Below, in pieces: positions 37,712 to 48,494 of a DNA stretch of 64,000 bases. The notes below the pieces were generated by a model. The model was not told the DNA's origin, did not search any database, and saw only the letters and a list, made by a program, of their open reading frames with translations. This stretch comes from Hyphomicrobium album. GTDB lineage: Bacteria; Pseudomonadota; Alphaproteobacteria; Rhizobiales; Hyphomicrobiaceae. Each line of letters starts with the position of its first letter. Position 1 is the first letter of the stretch. The stretch lies in contig NZ_WMBQ01000002.1 in NCBI RefSeq assembly GCF_009708035.1, positions 248,001 through 312,000 of the forward strand, in the 5' to 3' direction. A program made the translations under genes and the position numbers.

Positions 37712-38437
37712 ATGTCAGGTATCGCGCGGTGGATCCCGGGCCCTTGGAAGGATCGCTCTGAGTTCGTCAAGGCAATCGCAGCGACCGACTGCGGCGTCAT
37801 CGCGGCCGGCGGGATGATGGTCGAGGCCGCGCATCAGCGGCACGCGATGTTCGAGATCCTCGAGCCCGACGGTAATCTCACCAAGGAAATGTTCATCGGT
37901 TCGGGGCGCTCGCTCGACGGCGCGACCCTCGAGGCGATCGAAGGTCACAAATCGATCGCCGCGCTGCTGCTACCCGATACGGGAGAAGCCCTGGTCAAAA
38001 CGCTCGGCGTCTTCACGCGCGCGGTCCGCGCCGCCGGCGGCTTCGCCGTCAAGGTGCATTTCTCGGGCTTGAGCCACGGCTGGGACCGCTGGGAGGGGGA
38101 GCTGTCCGCGGAACAGCCTGCCGGCCTTTTCCGCCTCTTGGTCGTGCAGGTCCCCGATCCCGAGGCGGGGGTGGTGAGCTCCTTCGGCATGAAGCAGTTT
38201 GCCCTTGCCGATGCGAGCATCGAGGACGACGGGGAAGGCTTCGACGCGGCCTGGGTGCTGTTCGAGTTCAATATCTATCTGCGGGCGCAGCGGCCGTCCC
38301 TGCAGGATGGCCACACGTTCTCGCGCCCCATTGAGGGTGCCCCGTGGTATCGATTGAAACATGTATCGGACGGGCGCTATGCAGAGGGGCACCCCTACGT
38401 CAATCCGCAAGGGCTCTGGGAGCTGACGTTCGCATAG
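37712..38437 (+). CDS. Hypothetical protein between glyQ and glyS
   Basis: A 241-residue soluble protein beginning MSGIARWIPGPWKDRSEF. No signal peptide or membrane helix. There is an alpha/beta pattern (VKVHFSGLSHGWDRWEGEL, LFRLLVVQVPDPEA) but no catalytic motif was recognised. Its position inside the glyQ-glyS interval and spacing suggest co-transcription with them. Function unknown. Confidence 0.72.
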   Translation: MSGIARWIPGPWKDRSEFVKAIAATDCGVIAAGGMMVEAAHQRHAMFEILEPDGNLTKEMFIGSGRSLDGATLEAIEGHKSIAALLLPDTGEALVKTLGVFTRAVRAAGGFAVKVHFSGLSHGWDRWEGELSAEQPAGLFRLLVVQVPDPEAGVVSSFGMKQFALADASIEDDGEGFDAAWVLFEFNIYLRAQRPSLQDGHTFSRPIEGAPWYRLKHVSDGRYAEGHPYVNPQGLWELTFA

Positions 38438-38466
38438 GCTTTTGCAGCACGACAAAGGATAGCCGC

Positions 38467-38679
38467 ATGATTTCTCCTGAGCTGATCGGCGCACTCACCA
38501 TCGTCATTCCGGCGATCGTCGTCGCCTACATCGCCTTTTTCTGGCGCCGCCGTCCGATCTTCTGGTTCGTCGTGGCACTGGCGCTCGTCGGCAGCGGCTA
38601 CCTCTATTCGACCGGGGCGCTGCGCGACATCGGCTTGTCCATCATCGGCGACATCGAGGCCGTCGAGCAGGCGCGTTGA
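38467..38679 (+). CDS. Small membrane protein between glyQ and glyS
   Basis: A 70-residue protein with two transmembrane helices (IGALTIVIPAIVVAYIAFFW; FWFVVALALVGSGYLYSTGA) joined by a basic loop RRRP. The ATG follows GGATAGCCGC. It lies 29 bp after the previous gene and 3 bp before the next start, so the three are probably one operon. Function unknown. Confidence 0.75.
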   Translation: MISPELIGALTIVIPAIVVAYIAFFWRRRPIFWFVVALALVGSGYLYSTGALRDIGLSIIGDIEAVEQAR

Positions 38680-38682
38680 GGC

Positions 38683-39162
38683 ATGACGCTCGTCGCCTAT
38701 ACCGGCAGCGAGTGCCCGCCCGGCGATAAGACGCCGGCCATCAAGCCGCGCCTCGTGTCGTGGACCTCGCGCATCTGGCGCGAAAGCCCCGAGCGCTCGT
38801 TCCCGCTGTTCAAGATCGAGGCGCGGCTGGAGATGCGCGACGTCGACGACCGGGCGCTTCAGGAGGCGCTGCGTCCCTACGCGGCGCAGTTGCAGAAGAT
38901 GGTCATCGTGCCGTTGGCCGGGGAGACCACGCGGTTGGCGCCGTGGGCGGTCGGACGCTTCGACATCGACAGCAAGAGCGCGTACATGTTCTTCCATGAC
39001 TTCCTCGGCGCGCCCAACGGCATGCTGATGCTCCACCTGATGCAGACGGCCGGTTCGTCGAGCGACATCGTCATTTCGCTGGTGCCGATGATCGTCGAGC
39101 CGCAGCGCCTCGCCTTCGCCGTGTCCACCTACGACCTCGGCATCCACGCCCGCATCTCCTGA
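38683..39162 (+). CDS. Hypothetical protein between glyQ and glyS
   Basis: A 159-residue soluble protein starting MTLVAYTGSECPPG directly after the stop of the small membrane protein. Strand-rich second half (AYMFFHDFLGAPNGMLMLHL, SDIVISLVPMIVEPQRLAFA). No known motif. Translational coupling with the preceding gene is likely from the 3-nt spacing. Confidence 0.7.
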   Translation: MTLVAYTGSECPPGDKTPAIKPRLVSWTSRIWRESPERSFPLFKIEARLEMRDVDDRALQEALRPYAAQLQKMVIVPLAGETTRLAPWAVGRFDIDSKSAYMFFHDFLGAPNGMLMLHLMQTAGSSSDIVISLVPMIVEPQRLAFAVSTYDLGIHARIS

Positions 39163-39201
39163 CGGCGCTTGCGTGAGAGGCCCGGCATGCCCACTCACCT
39201 C

Positions 39202-39362
39202 GTCATTCCCGCGTCATGGCGAAGCCATGCTCCGCATGGACGGCGGGAACCCAGGACAAGATGCTTCACGACGGCCGTCCCCGTTGGTTGAAACGTGGCT
39301 GGGTCCCCACCTTCGTGGGGATGACGTCTGCGGAGGCGAGGTCGGGCGGCTTCCGGGATGAC
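39202..39362. repeat. Structured intergenic repeat-like element
   Basis: About 160 bp ahead of glyS with several nested inverted repeats: GTCATTCCCG (39202-39211) against CGGGATGAC (39354-39362), ACCCAG (39249-39254) against CTGGGT (39299-39304), and a tight CCCCAC-cttc-GTGGGG hairpin (39305-39320). The words CGTCATTCCCGCG and CTGGGTCCCC...GGGGATGAC resemble dispersed palindromic extragenic elements of Hyphomicrobiales. Only one copy lies in this window. Confidence 0.55.
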
Positions 39363-39415
39363 AGTGGGGTGCCGATCACGTATGTGTTCGCCTCCCTTTG
39401 ACCCCCGAGACCCCC

Positions 39416-41497
39416 ATGTCTGAGCTGCTGCTCGAGCTGTTCTCCGAAGAGATTCCCGCCCGCCTGCAGGTGCGCGCGGCCGAGGACCTGCGCCGGCTGA
39501 TGGTCGACGGCCTGACGGCGAAGGGTCTCGAGGTGGGCGAGGCGCGCGCCTTCGCCACGCCGCGCCGTCTGGCGCTCGTCATCGCCGACGTGCCGAAGAA
39601 GTCGCCGGCCGTTTCGGAGGAAAAGAAGGGACCGCGCGTCGGCGCGCCCGAACAGGCGATCGCCGGCTTCCTCAAGGGCGCCGGCTTGAAGGCGATCGGC
39701 GAGGCGAGCGTCGTCAAGGACGAGAAGAAGGGCGACTACTATGTTGCGCGCATCGACAAGCCCGGGCGCGCCGCCGGCGAGATCGTCAACGAGGTGCTGC
39801 GCGAGACGATCCTGAATTTCCCCTGGCCGAAGACGATGCGCTTCAATGCCAAGCTCGACAACGGCGCCGAGCTGCGCTGGATCCGGCCGCTGCATGCGAT
39901 CGTGCTCTTGCTCGACGGCAAGGTGGTTGCGTTCGAGATCGCCGGCATCAAGTCAGGCGCGACGACGCGCGGCCACCGCTTCATGGGCAACGAGCCGTTC
40001 AAGGTGACCGGCTTCGCCGACTACGAGAAGCAGCTCAAGGCGAACAAGGTGGTGCTCGATTCCGCCGCCCGGTCTGCCGCCATCAACGAGGCGGCGCACG
40101 CGGCAGCCAAGGACGCGCACCTGACGCTGGTGGAGGACGACGCGCTCGCCGCCGAGAATGCCGGCCTCACCGAATGGCCGACGGTGCTCATGGGCGCCTT
40201 CGACAAGTCGTTTCTCGCCGTGCCGGGCGAGTGCCTGACGAGCGCGATGAAGACGCACCAGAAGTGCTTCTCGCTGCGCCATGGCAAGAAGCTGTCGAAC
40301 CACTTCCTGCTCGTCACCAACCTCAAAGCCAAGGACGGCGGCAAGACCATCGTCGCCGGCAACGAGAAGGTGATCGCCGCGCGCTTGTCCGACGCCAAGT
40401 TCTTCTGGGAGACTGACCTCAAGAAGTCGCTCGATCAGATGCGCGACGAGTTGAAGGGCATCACCTTCCACGAGAAGCTCGGCACGCAGTTCGAGCGCAC
40501 CGAGCGCATCAAGGAGATGGCGCACCAGCTCGCCACCTCGCAGGAGCTGTGCGAAGCGGCGCTGGCCCTGCGCGCCGGAGAACTGTCGAAGGCCGACCTC
40601 GTCTCCGGCATGGTTGGCGAATTCCCCGAGCTGCAGGGGCTCATGGGCCGCTACTACGCGGAGGCCGAGCACATGAACCCGGCCATCGCGCGGGCGATCG
40701 AGCTGCACTACAAGCCGAAGGGCCCGACCGATAGCGTGCCGCTGGAGAGCGAGGGCGACGGCGCCGCGGTGGCCGTGGCGCTGGCCGACAAGCTCGACAT
40801 GCTGGTGGGCTTCTGGGCGATCGGCGAGAAGCCGACCGGGTCGGGCGATCCCTACCAGCTGCGGCGCGCCGCACTTGGCGTCATCCGCCTTGTCATCGAC
40901 AACGAGCTGCGCCTGCCATTGAGGCACACGTTTGTGCTGGCACAGGGTAAGAAAAAAGACGATGCCGCGAGCAACGACCTTCTCGCCTTCTTCGCCGAGC
41001 GGCTGAAGGTCTACCTGCGCGACAAGGGTGCGCGCCACGATCTGATCGACGCCATCATCTCGCTGCCCGGCCAGGACGACCTGGCGCTCATCGTCAAGCG
41101 CGTCGAGGCGCTGACCGAGTTCCTCAAGACCGACGACGGGGCCAATCTCCTCGCCGGCGTCAAGCGCGCGCAGAACATCCTCACCATCGAGGAGAAGAAG
41201 GACAAGACGAGCCACGCCGGCGACTACGACGCTGCGTTGTTGCAGGCCGACGAGGAAGAGGCGCTCGCCGCTGCCATCGACAAGGTGAAGGACGACACGG
41301 TCGCGGCGCTCGCAGTCGAGAACTTCGCCGGCTCGATGCGGGCGCTGGCCGAGCTGCGCGCGCCCGTCGACGCGTTCTTCGACAAGGTGACGGTCAACGC
41401 CGACGATCCGGCGCTGCGTCAGAACCGCCTGCATCTGCTGTCGCAGATCCGCGCCGCCACCCTGAACGTCGCCGACTTCACCAAGATCGCCGGCTAG
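39416..41497 (+). CDS. glyS: Glycyl-tRNA synthetase beta subunit
   Basis: A 693-residue beta subunit, responsible mainly for tRNA binding. The N-terminal SELLLELFSEEIPARLQ is diagnostic, with further family blocks KTHQKCFSLRHGKKL, DAKFFWETDLKKSL and GEKPTGSGDPYQLRRAALG. The C-terminal DALR-like anticodon region (residues about 560-690) ends LNVADFTKIAG. ATG 39416 was preferred over an upstream TTG. It belongs functionally with glyQ despite the three intervening genes. Confidence 0.96.
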   Translation: MSELLLELFSEEIPARLQVRAAEDLRRLMVDGLTAKGLEVGEARAFATPRRLALVIADVPKKSPAVSEEKKGPRVGAPEQAIAGFLKGAGLKAIGEASVVKDEKKGDYYVARIDKPGRAAGEIVNEVLRETILNFPWPKTMRFNAKLDNGAELRWIRPLHAIVLLLDGKVVAFEIAGIKSGATTRGHRFMGNEPFKVTGFADYEKQLKANKVVLDSAARSAAINEAAHAAAKDAHLTLVEDDALAAENAGLTEWPTVLMGAFDKSFLAVPGECLTSAMKTHQKCFSLRHGKKLSNHFLLVTNLKAKDGGKTIVAGNEKVIAARLSDAKFFWETDLKKSLDQMRDELKGITFHEKLGTQFERTERIKEMAHQLATSQELCEAALALRAGELSKADLVSGMVGEFPELQGLMGRYYAEAEHMNPAIARAIELHYKPKGPTDSVPLESEGDGAAVAVALADKLDMLVGFWAIGEKPTGSGDPYQLRRAALGVIRLVIDNELRLPLRHTFVLAQGKKKDDAASNDLLAFFAERLKVYLRDKGARHDLIDAIISLPGQDDLALIVKRVEALTEFLKTDDGANLLAGVKRAQNILTIEEKKDKTSHAGDYDAALLQADEEEALAAAIDKVKDDTVAALAVENFAGSMRALAELRAPVDAFFDKVTVNADDPALRQNRLHLLSQIRAATLNVADFTKIAG

Positions 41498-41516
41498 CCA
41501 AGTCCTCCGCGCATAA

Positions 41517-41535
41517 CCTCTCCCATTGGGAGAGG
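41517..41535 (+). terminator. Hairpin after glyS
   Basis: CCTCTCCC and GGGAGAGG form a perfect 8-bp stem with a 3-nt loop, 20 nt after the glyS stop. No T-run follows; it may act as a 3' stabiliser or be an extragenic palindrome. Confidence 0.45.
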
Positions 41536-41671
41536 CTAAGGGTTCGTCGCCACGGCTAAGCTCTCCCGCCCATGCCAAGCATTGGCTCCGTCAGGTAGGC
41601 CGGGCATGACGCTTCGGTGACAACAACCCCGTAGAATGAAGCTTTCACGACCAAATTGTAACGTGGGCTCC

Positions 41672-42097
41672 ATGATCGACGCAGACACCTGCCGCTACCT
41701 GTTCGTCTACGGTACGCTGATGAGCGGCGCGCGCACTAAGCTCGGCACCGCGCAGCGGCTGCGCCTCGCCGCCGATTCCGACAGCCTCGGCTCCGCCTCG
41801 CTCCACTTCGCGCGCCTCTACGATCTCGGCCAGTACCCGGGCGCCGTGCTCTCCGACGGCGAGGAGGAGATCGTGCACGGCGAGGCCGTACTGCTCGCCA
41901 ATCCACAAGCCGCGCTCGCCTGGCTCGACGCGTACGAGGGCTATGTGCACGGCGGCGGCGACGCCAACGAATACGACCGCCTTATCCGCGAGGTACGCCT
42001 CGCCGGCGGCGAGACCTTCGACGCCTGGGTCTACCTCTTGCGCCGTGCACCCGACGAGAAAAAGCGCCTCGTCAGCGGCCGGTGGGTCGGCCGCTGA
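41672..42097 (+). CDS. Gamma-glutamylcyclotransferase family protein
   Basis: A 141-residue GGCT-fold protein. The substrate loop reads YLFVYGTLMSG and the catalytic Glu is in LDAYEGY. Such enzymes release 5-oxoproline from gamma-glutamyl compounds or act in other lactam-forming reactions; the exact substrate is not known. ATG 41672 gives MIDADTCRYL; an ATG at 41636 would add 12 residues. No operon partner is evident; convergent with the ABC-F gene across 227 bp. Confidence 0.85.
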   Translation: MIDADTCRYLFVYGTLMSGARTKLGTAQRLRLAADSDSLGSASLHFARLYDLGQYPGAVLSDGEEEIVHGEAVLLANPQAALAWLDAYEGYVHGGGDANEYDRLIREVRLAGGETFDAWVYLLRRAPDEKKRLVSGRWVGR

Positions 42098-42128
42098 CGG
42101 TGCATCTCGCGTTGGGGGAAGTCGTTGA

Positions 42129-42203
42129 GAGCTGGCCTGCGGACCCCGAACGGCCCTCTACCGCGCAGGCACGGTCCCCGCTTAAGACCGAGGCGGCCAG
42201 CTC
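42129..42203. other. Structured region between convergent genes
   Basis: GAGCTGGCC at 42129-42137 and GGCCAGCTC at 42195-42203 pair perfectly over 9 bp, with weaker pairing inside (GCGGACC against GGTCC..CGC). It lies between the convergent gamma-glutamylcyclotransferase and ABC-F genes and may be a shared terminator or a small structured RNA. No promoter or expression evidence. Confidence 0.35.
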
Positions 42204-42324
42204 CCACACGTTCGGTCATACACCTGTCGCGATGCCGCCTCCATTGGGGCAAGCAAAAACAAATTTTCATGTGCAAATCGCGCGGATGTGACTTGTCACG
42301 GATTCGTCACGCGATCCTCGCGGC

Positions 42325-44229
<1,905 letters not shown>

Positions 44230-44281
44230 GGGCCGAGGGCATAGCGGCTCGGCGCCCGGCTGTCATCCGGTCCGCCCTCGA

Positions 44282-44632
44282 CTAAATCGCGATGCCGAAG
44301 AGCTTGAGAATGCCGAGCATCAGGAAGTAGCAGGCGACGGTAAGTGCAGCGGCGCCGATCAGGCTTGGCGCGAAAGGGACGCCGGCGCGCAAGAGCAACG
44401 GCAAAGTGATGAATAGCACGAGCGACGGCAGGACCAGCCAGAAGACGCCCGTGGCCAGGTCGGCCACCTTCTCAGTGCTACCCGTATCGGCGTAGAGCCA
44501 GATTATCGCCAGCACGGATGTAAGCGGTATCGACGCCAGTACCGCACCCATCAGGGAGCTGCGTTTGGCCACCTCCGAGATCGCGACCACCAGGACGGCG
44601 GTCGCGAACACTTTGGTTGCCGTGGCGAGCAT
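44282..44632 (-). CDS. DUF3147 family membrane protein
   Basis: A 116-residue protein with four predicted transmembrane helices, matching the DUF3147 pattern (VAISEVAKRSSLMGAVLASI, LTSVLAIIWLYADTG). ATG 44632 is 7 nt after the GYF gene stop, so the two are likely co-transcribed. Function unknown, possibly a small exporter-like unit. Confidence 0.85.
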   Translation of the reverse strand: MLATATKVFATAVLVVAISEVAKRSSLMGAVLASIPLTSVLAIIWLYADTGSTEKVADLATGVFWLVLPSLVLFITLPLLLRAGVPFAPSLIGAAALTVACYFLMLGILKLFGIAI

Positions 44633-44639
44633 CGCCGTT

Positions 44640-45863
44640 TTATCCCGAGACAACTGGCTTCAGCGTCTCGACCAGGAGGCGTTCCTGCGTGCCCTGGTCC
44701 GCGACGGCCAGATGCGCATTGAACCAGTCCTGCACCATCTTGCAGACCCGCTCCGGCGGCTCGCGCGATAGCAGCGTCGGATTGGAGAACACCTGCAGGT
44801 CGGCTTCCTTCCAGCCGAGCTTGGTCAGCTCCTGAACCAACACGTCGTAGTCTTCCTTCAGCGCCTTGTCGTGCGCGGTCGGCGTTTTGCGGCCGTCGGC
44901 GATCGCCTCGAAGATGGCGGCGACCTGCGCCTGCACCGCGGCGCCCTGCTCGGGCGACTGCAGCATCTCGAGCACGACCGGCGATGTCTCGCCCTGTGAG
45001 ATGAAGCCGTAGCAGGCGCCGACGCTCTTCTCGGAAAGCACCTTGAGATTGTTGAGGAAGGCGCTCGCGACCTCCTTCAGCTTCGGAGTGCTGGCCGAGA
45101 GCGCATCGTTGGCGTGCTGGCGGCGCAGGGCGACCAGCGCCTCAGTAAGATGCTTGTTGACGGCGGCCTCCGGCTGGTTCTGCGCGGCGAGCGCCGCAGC
45201 CTGACGAAGCTGCTCGCCGTACCAGTCGGGGAACTCGCGCTTCACCACGTTCCACGCAGCAAGCTTTTCGAACTTTGTGTCGAGCTCTTGCGCGCCAGCT
45301 TCGACGACGGCCTGCGACACGGGTGGGGCTGCGGGCGCGGCGGTGTCGCCGGCAGCCGGCGAAGAAGATGAGTCCGGTGCGGCGACGGTCGGCACTTGCT
45401 CGCCTTCCTTCGAGGTCAGCGCGCCGAGGTTGCCGAGCATGCCGCTATGCCAGAGGTACCAGCCGCCGCCGCCGAACAGCGCCAAGAGCACGAGCGCGCC
45501 GACGGCGCGGCGGATGCCCGAGCGACCGCCGCTGTCAGCGGATCCTCGTGCGACACGGATACGATCCGGCTCGAACGAGGGTTGGCCCGGTGCCGCGGCC
45601 GGTCCGCCACGCGGAGCAGGCTGAGGCGCGCGACCCTGTTGCGTCGTGGGACGCGGCGGAGCGGCGGGCGCCGGCTCCGCTTGCTGGAACGGAAATACGG
45701 CCGGCGCCGGACGCCAATCGGCAAACCCCGGACGCCAAATCAGATCGGTCGGTTTGAGATGACCTTGCGCGACAAAAGTGCGCATTTCGGCATCGGACAG
45801 CGGGCCGTGCTGTTTGCCTTCGCGTGCGATGTACCACTGAATGTCAGCCTGCTGGCCTGTCAT
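44640..45863 (-). CDS. GYF-domain membrane protein
   Basis: A 407-residue protein. Residues about 8-60 form a GYF_2 domain ([32 protein letters not shown]), which binds proline-rich peptides. A Pro/Ala-rich linker is followed by one transmembrane helix near 120-140 ([20 protein letters not shown]) and a helical extracytoplasmic domain of about 230 residues with no recognised family. It probably links cytoplasmic and periplasmic parts of a complex. Upstream of the DUF3147 gene. Confidence 0.8.
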   Translation of the reverse strand: MTGQQADIQWYIAREGKQHGPLSDAEMRTFVAQGHLKPTDLIWRPGFADWRPAPAVFPFQQAEPAPAAPPRPTTQQGRAPQPAPRGGPAAAPGQPSFEPDRIRVARGSADSGGRSGIRRAVGALVLLALFGGGGWYLWHSGMLGNLGALTSKEGEQVPTVAAPDSSSSPAAGDTAAPAAPPVSQAVVEAGAQELDTKFEKLAAWNVVKREFPDWYGEQLRQAAALAAQNQPEAAVNKHLTEALVALRRQHANDALSASTPKLKEVASAFLNNLKVLSEKSVGACYGFISQGETSPVVLEMLQSPEQGAAVQAQVAAIFEAIADGRKTPTAHDKALKEDYDVLVQELTKLGWKEADLQVFSNPTLLSREPPERVCKMVQDWFNAHLAVADQGTQERLLVETLKPVVSG

Positions 45864-46098
45864 AAAAGTCTCATGTCATTGCGGGGAGCCGTCGGCTTCG
45901 AGCACGCCGCACCCAGGCCTAGCATGGCCTTTTTGCATGGCGCCAATGTGGTTCGGCGCACCCCGGCTCGTCAATTGGCCGCACCAGCGCGGGCACGGTA
46001 GTCCACGGCGGCATTTTGGCGGCCTTGCTGCGAAGCATGGTCCCAGCTATAAGGCGCCGCAAATCAAGAACATTCGAAACCCTAACAGAGGTCGAGGG

Positions 46099-46521
46099 AT
46101 GGCCGTCGAGCGAACACTTTCCATTCTCAAGCCGGATGCCACCGGCCGCAATCTGACCGGCGCGATCAATACGCTGATCGAAAAGGCCGGTTTGCGCATC
46201 GTGGCGCAAAAGCGCGTCGTTTGGACGAAAGCGCAGGCGCAGAAGTTTTATGCCGAACACAAAGGTCGTCCGTTCTTCGACGAGCTGTGCTCGTTCATGA
46301 CGTCGGGCCCGATCGTCGTCCAGGTGCTGCAAGGCAAGGATGCCATCGCTACCTACCGCAAGCTGATGGGCGCTACCAACCCGGACGAGGCCAAGCGCGG
46401 CACAATTCGCAAGCGTTTTGCCGAATCCAAGGGCCGCAATTCGGTGCACGGCTCCGATAGCGTGGCTTCCGCCACGCGCGAGATTGCATTGAATTTCAAG
46501 TCGGCCGAGATTGTTGGCTAA
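46099..46521 (+). CDS. ndk: Nucleoside diphosphate kinase
   Basis: A 140-residue NDK equilibrating NTP and NDP pools. The N-terminal [18 protein letters not shown] and the active-site NSVHGSD, with catalytic His117, are intact. Length is normal. ATG 46099 follows an AGAGGTCGAGGG leader. The start is separated from the divergent GYF gene by 235 bp with no other feature recognised. Confidence 0.97.
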   Translation: MAVERTLSILKPDATGRNLTGAINTLIEKAGLRIVAQKRVVWTKAQAQKFYAEHKGRPFFDELCSFMTSGPIVVQVLQGKDAIATYRKLMGATNPDEAKRGTIRKRFAESKGRNSVHGSDSVASATREIALNFKSAEIVG

Positions 46522-46544
46522 GGCCGCGCACTCCTGACGCGGCC
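46522..46544 (+). terminator. Hairpin directly after ndk
   Basis: GGCCGCG (46522-46528) and CGCGGCC (46538-46544) pair over 7 bp immediately after the ndk stop codon. No U-run; the next gene starts 17 bp later, so read-through is likely. Confidence 0.35.
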
Positions 46545-46561
46545 ACCGGGGCACTAACCTC

Positions 46562-47086
46562 ATGGCACGCGTCAGGTTCTACGTTGCCACCAGTCTCGAC
46601 GGGTTCATCGCCGACCGCGAGGGAAGCGTCGAATGGCTGGCACCGTACGATGCCCGTCTCTACGGCTACGACAAGTTTGTCTCCGAGGTCGGCGCCCTCA
46701 TCATGGGGCGCCGTACTTATGAGTTGATCTTCGCCATCGGCGAGGATTGGCCATACAACGGCAAGCCCGTCTACGTTCTCTCATCGACATCGCTGGGCGA
46801 TGTGCCTCCGGGCGTTGTCACCACAACGCGCGGCCTCCGCGCCGCCTTGCAGCAGGCGCGCGATATGACGCGCAACGACATCTGGATCGTCGGTGGCGCC
46901 GTGACCATGCAGTCGGCGCTCGAGGAACGGCTCGTCGACATGCTCGAAATCTTCCTCGTCCCGGTGCTGCTCGGCTCGGGCCTCAATCTCCTGAACGACC
47001 TCTCGCGGCACCCCACGCTCATCTTCGACGGCATCGAGGCGTTCCCCGACGGCGTGGTTAAGCTGCGCTACCTCGTTCCCCGCTGA
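46562..47086 (+). CDS. Dihydrofolate reductase / RibD C-terminal-like reductase
   Basis: A 174-residue protein of the DHFR-like family that includes the RibD C-terminal domain. The start VRFYVATSLDGFIADREG, the MGRRTYELI helix, and the NADPH-binding VGGAVTMQSAL are the expected blocks. It lacks the folate-specific residues of true DHFR. It may be an orphan reductase; substrate unknown. It follows ndk closely but is not known to be functionally linked. Confidence 0.85.
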   Translation: MARVRFYVATSLDGFIADREGSVEWLAPYDARLYGYDKFVSEVGALIMGRRTYELIFAIGEDWPYNGKPVYVLSSTSLGDVPPGVVTTTRGLRAALQQARDMTRNDIWIVGGAVTMQSALEERLVDMLEIFLVPVLLGSGLNLLNDLSRHPTLIFDGIEAFPDGVVKLRYLVPR

Positions 47087-47093
47087 TGCGCGT

Positions 47094-47113
47094 GCTGTTC
47101 CGATAGGAACAGC
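47094..47113 (+). terminator. Hairpin after the DHFR-like gene
   Basis: GCTGTTCC and GGAACAGC form a perfect 8-bp stem with a GATA loop, 8 nt after the stop codon. T-run is absent. Confidence 0.45.
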
Positions 47114-47195
47114 GGGACTGATCGCGCCGTGCACACCTCATTGTTCCGGCCACATGCCCGCATTGGCTGTCGGCTAAAGAACCCGCGAGGATGCC

Positions 47196-48422
47196 GTGAG
47201 CGTCAAATACGAAGCCCTCCGCGCGCCGTGGCCGCTGACATTGCCGGCGCGGCCCGCCCTCGATACCGCGACCAACGCCCGCCCGCGTCTCGATTCCATC
47301 GATCTGTTGCGCGGCCTCGTCATGGTGCTCATGGCGCTCGACCACACACGCGACTTTTTCGGCGCGAGCGGCATGAACCCGCGCGACGTCGCCGATCCGG
47401 CGCTCTTCCTGACGCGCTGGATCACCCACTACTGCGCGCCCATCTTCATATTGCTGGCCGGCACATCGGCTTACCTTTACGGCGCCCGCGGGCGCTCGAC
47501 CGCCGAGATCAGCCGCTTCCTCATAACGCGCGGATTCTGGCTCATGGTGCTGGAGTTCACCGTCGTCCGGCTTGGCTGGACGTTCGACACGGGCCTCGAT
47601 TTCTTCGTCACCCAGGTGATCTGGGCCATCGGCGCCTCGATGGTCGTGCTCGCCGGCCTCGTGTGGCTGCCGCGTGCCGCCATCGGCGCCATCGGCATCG
47701 CCATGATCGTTGGCCACAACGCGTTCGACGGCGTGACCGCGAGCGACATCGGTATGCACGGCTGGATCTGGAATTTCCTGCACGAGCCGAAGCTGCTCAC
47801 GCTGGCGCCCGGCTCGCAGCTCTATGCGCTCTACCCGCTCATCCCCTGGGCCGGGGTCATGGCGGCCGGCTATGCGCTCGGGCCAGTCTTCCTGCTGGAC
47901 GCCAAAGTGCGCCGTCGCCTGCTCCTCGACCTCGGCGCCGCCATCACAGTGGCGTTCGTTGTCCTGCGCCTCAGCAACGTCTACGGCGACCCGGCGCCCT
48001 GGGCCGTGCAGGACACCACGTTGTCGACCGCGCTGTCGGTGCTCAATGTCGAGAAGTATCCGCCCTCGCTGCTCTACTTGATGATGACGCTCGGGCCGGC
48101 GTTGATGCTGCTCGCCCTATTCGAGCGGGCGCGCGGCGACTTGGCGCAGTGGATCACCACTTTCGGCCGCGTGCCGCTCCTCTACTACGTGGCGCACATT
48201 TTCCTGATCCACGCGGCGGCCGTCGTCCTGGCGCTCGTGGTGATCGGCGATGCCGCGTGGCTGCTCGGCGGGCTGCCATCCGCCAAGCCAGCCGGCTACG
48301 GCTTGCCGCTGCCCGGCGTCTATGCCGTGTGGCTGATGGTGGTCGTCGCTCTCTATCCGCTGTGCGCCTGGTTCGCGCAGCTGAAGCGCCGCCGCAGCGA
48401 GTGGTGGTGGAGCTACCTCTAG
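47196..48422 (+). CDS. DUF1624 / acyltransferase-like multi-pass membrane protein
   Basis: A 408-residue inner-membrane protein of the heparan-alpha-glucosaminide N-acetyltransferase-like (DUF1624) group. After about 30 variable residues, the family motif SIDLLRGLVMVLMALDHTRD opens the first helix; a GMNPRDVADP loop and HYCAPIFILLAGTSAYLYGA follow. About ten hydrophobic helices can be counted. Start GTG 47196 has CGAGG upstream. Role is probably modification of an envelope polymer or lipid, not proven. Confidence 0.87.
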   Translation: MSVKYEALRAPWPLTLPARPALDTATNARPRLDSIDLLRGLVMVLMALDHTRDFFGASGMNPRDVADPALFLTRWITHYCAPIFILLAGTSAYLYGARGRSTAEISRFLITRGFWLMVLEFTVVRLGWTFDTGLDFFVTQVIWAIGASMVVLAGLVWLPRAAIGAIGIAMIVGHNAFDGVTASDIGMHGWIWNFLHEPKLLTLAPGSQLYALYPLIPWAGVMAAGYALGPVFLLDAKVRRRLLLDLGAAITVAFVVLRLSNVYGDPAPWAVQDTTLSTALSVLNVEKYPPSLLYLMMTLGPALMLLALFERARGDLAQWITTFGRVPLLYYVAHIFLIHAAAVVLALVVIGDAAWLLGGLPSAKPAGYGLPLPGVYAVWLMVVVALYPLCAWFAQLKRRRSEWWWSYL

Positions 48423-48438
48423 GGTCTCATGAACGCGA

Positions 48439-48468
48439 GCGGCCGCCGGGATCTCACCCGGCGGCCGC
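48439..48468. terminator. Bidirectional terminator between convergent genes
   Basis: A perfect 12-bp GC-rich stem (48439-48450 with 48457-48468) with a 6-nt loop, between the DUF1624 gene (+) and the P450 gene (-). On the plus strand it is followed by ATTGCATTT. Confidence 0.65.
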
Positions 48469-48494
48469 ATTGCATTTCAGCGATGTGCGAGGCG

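Noticed and set aside
39953-41578. A 541-codon open frame on the minus strand opposite glyS, and a similar 552-codon frame at 22588-24246 opposite the TPR gene
   Set aside because: Such antisense frames are frequent in high-GC DNA with few stop codons. Their products are low-complexity (Arg/Leu/Val/Asp-rich) with no family features, while the opposite strand encodes well-supported proteins.
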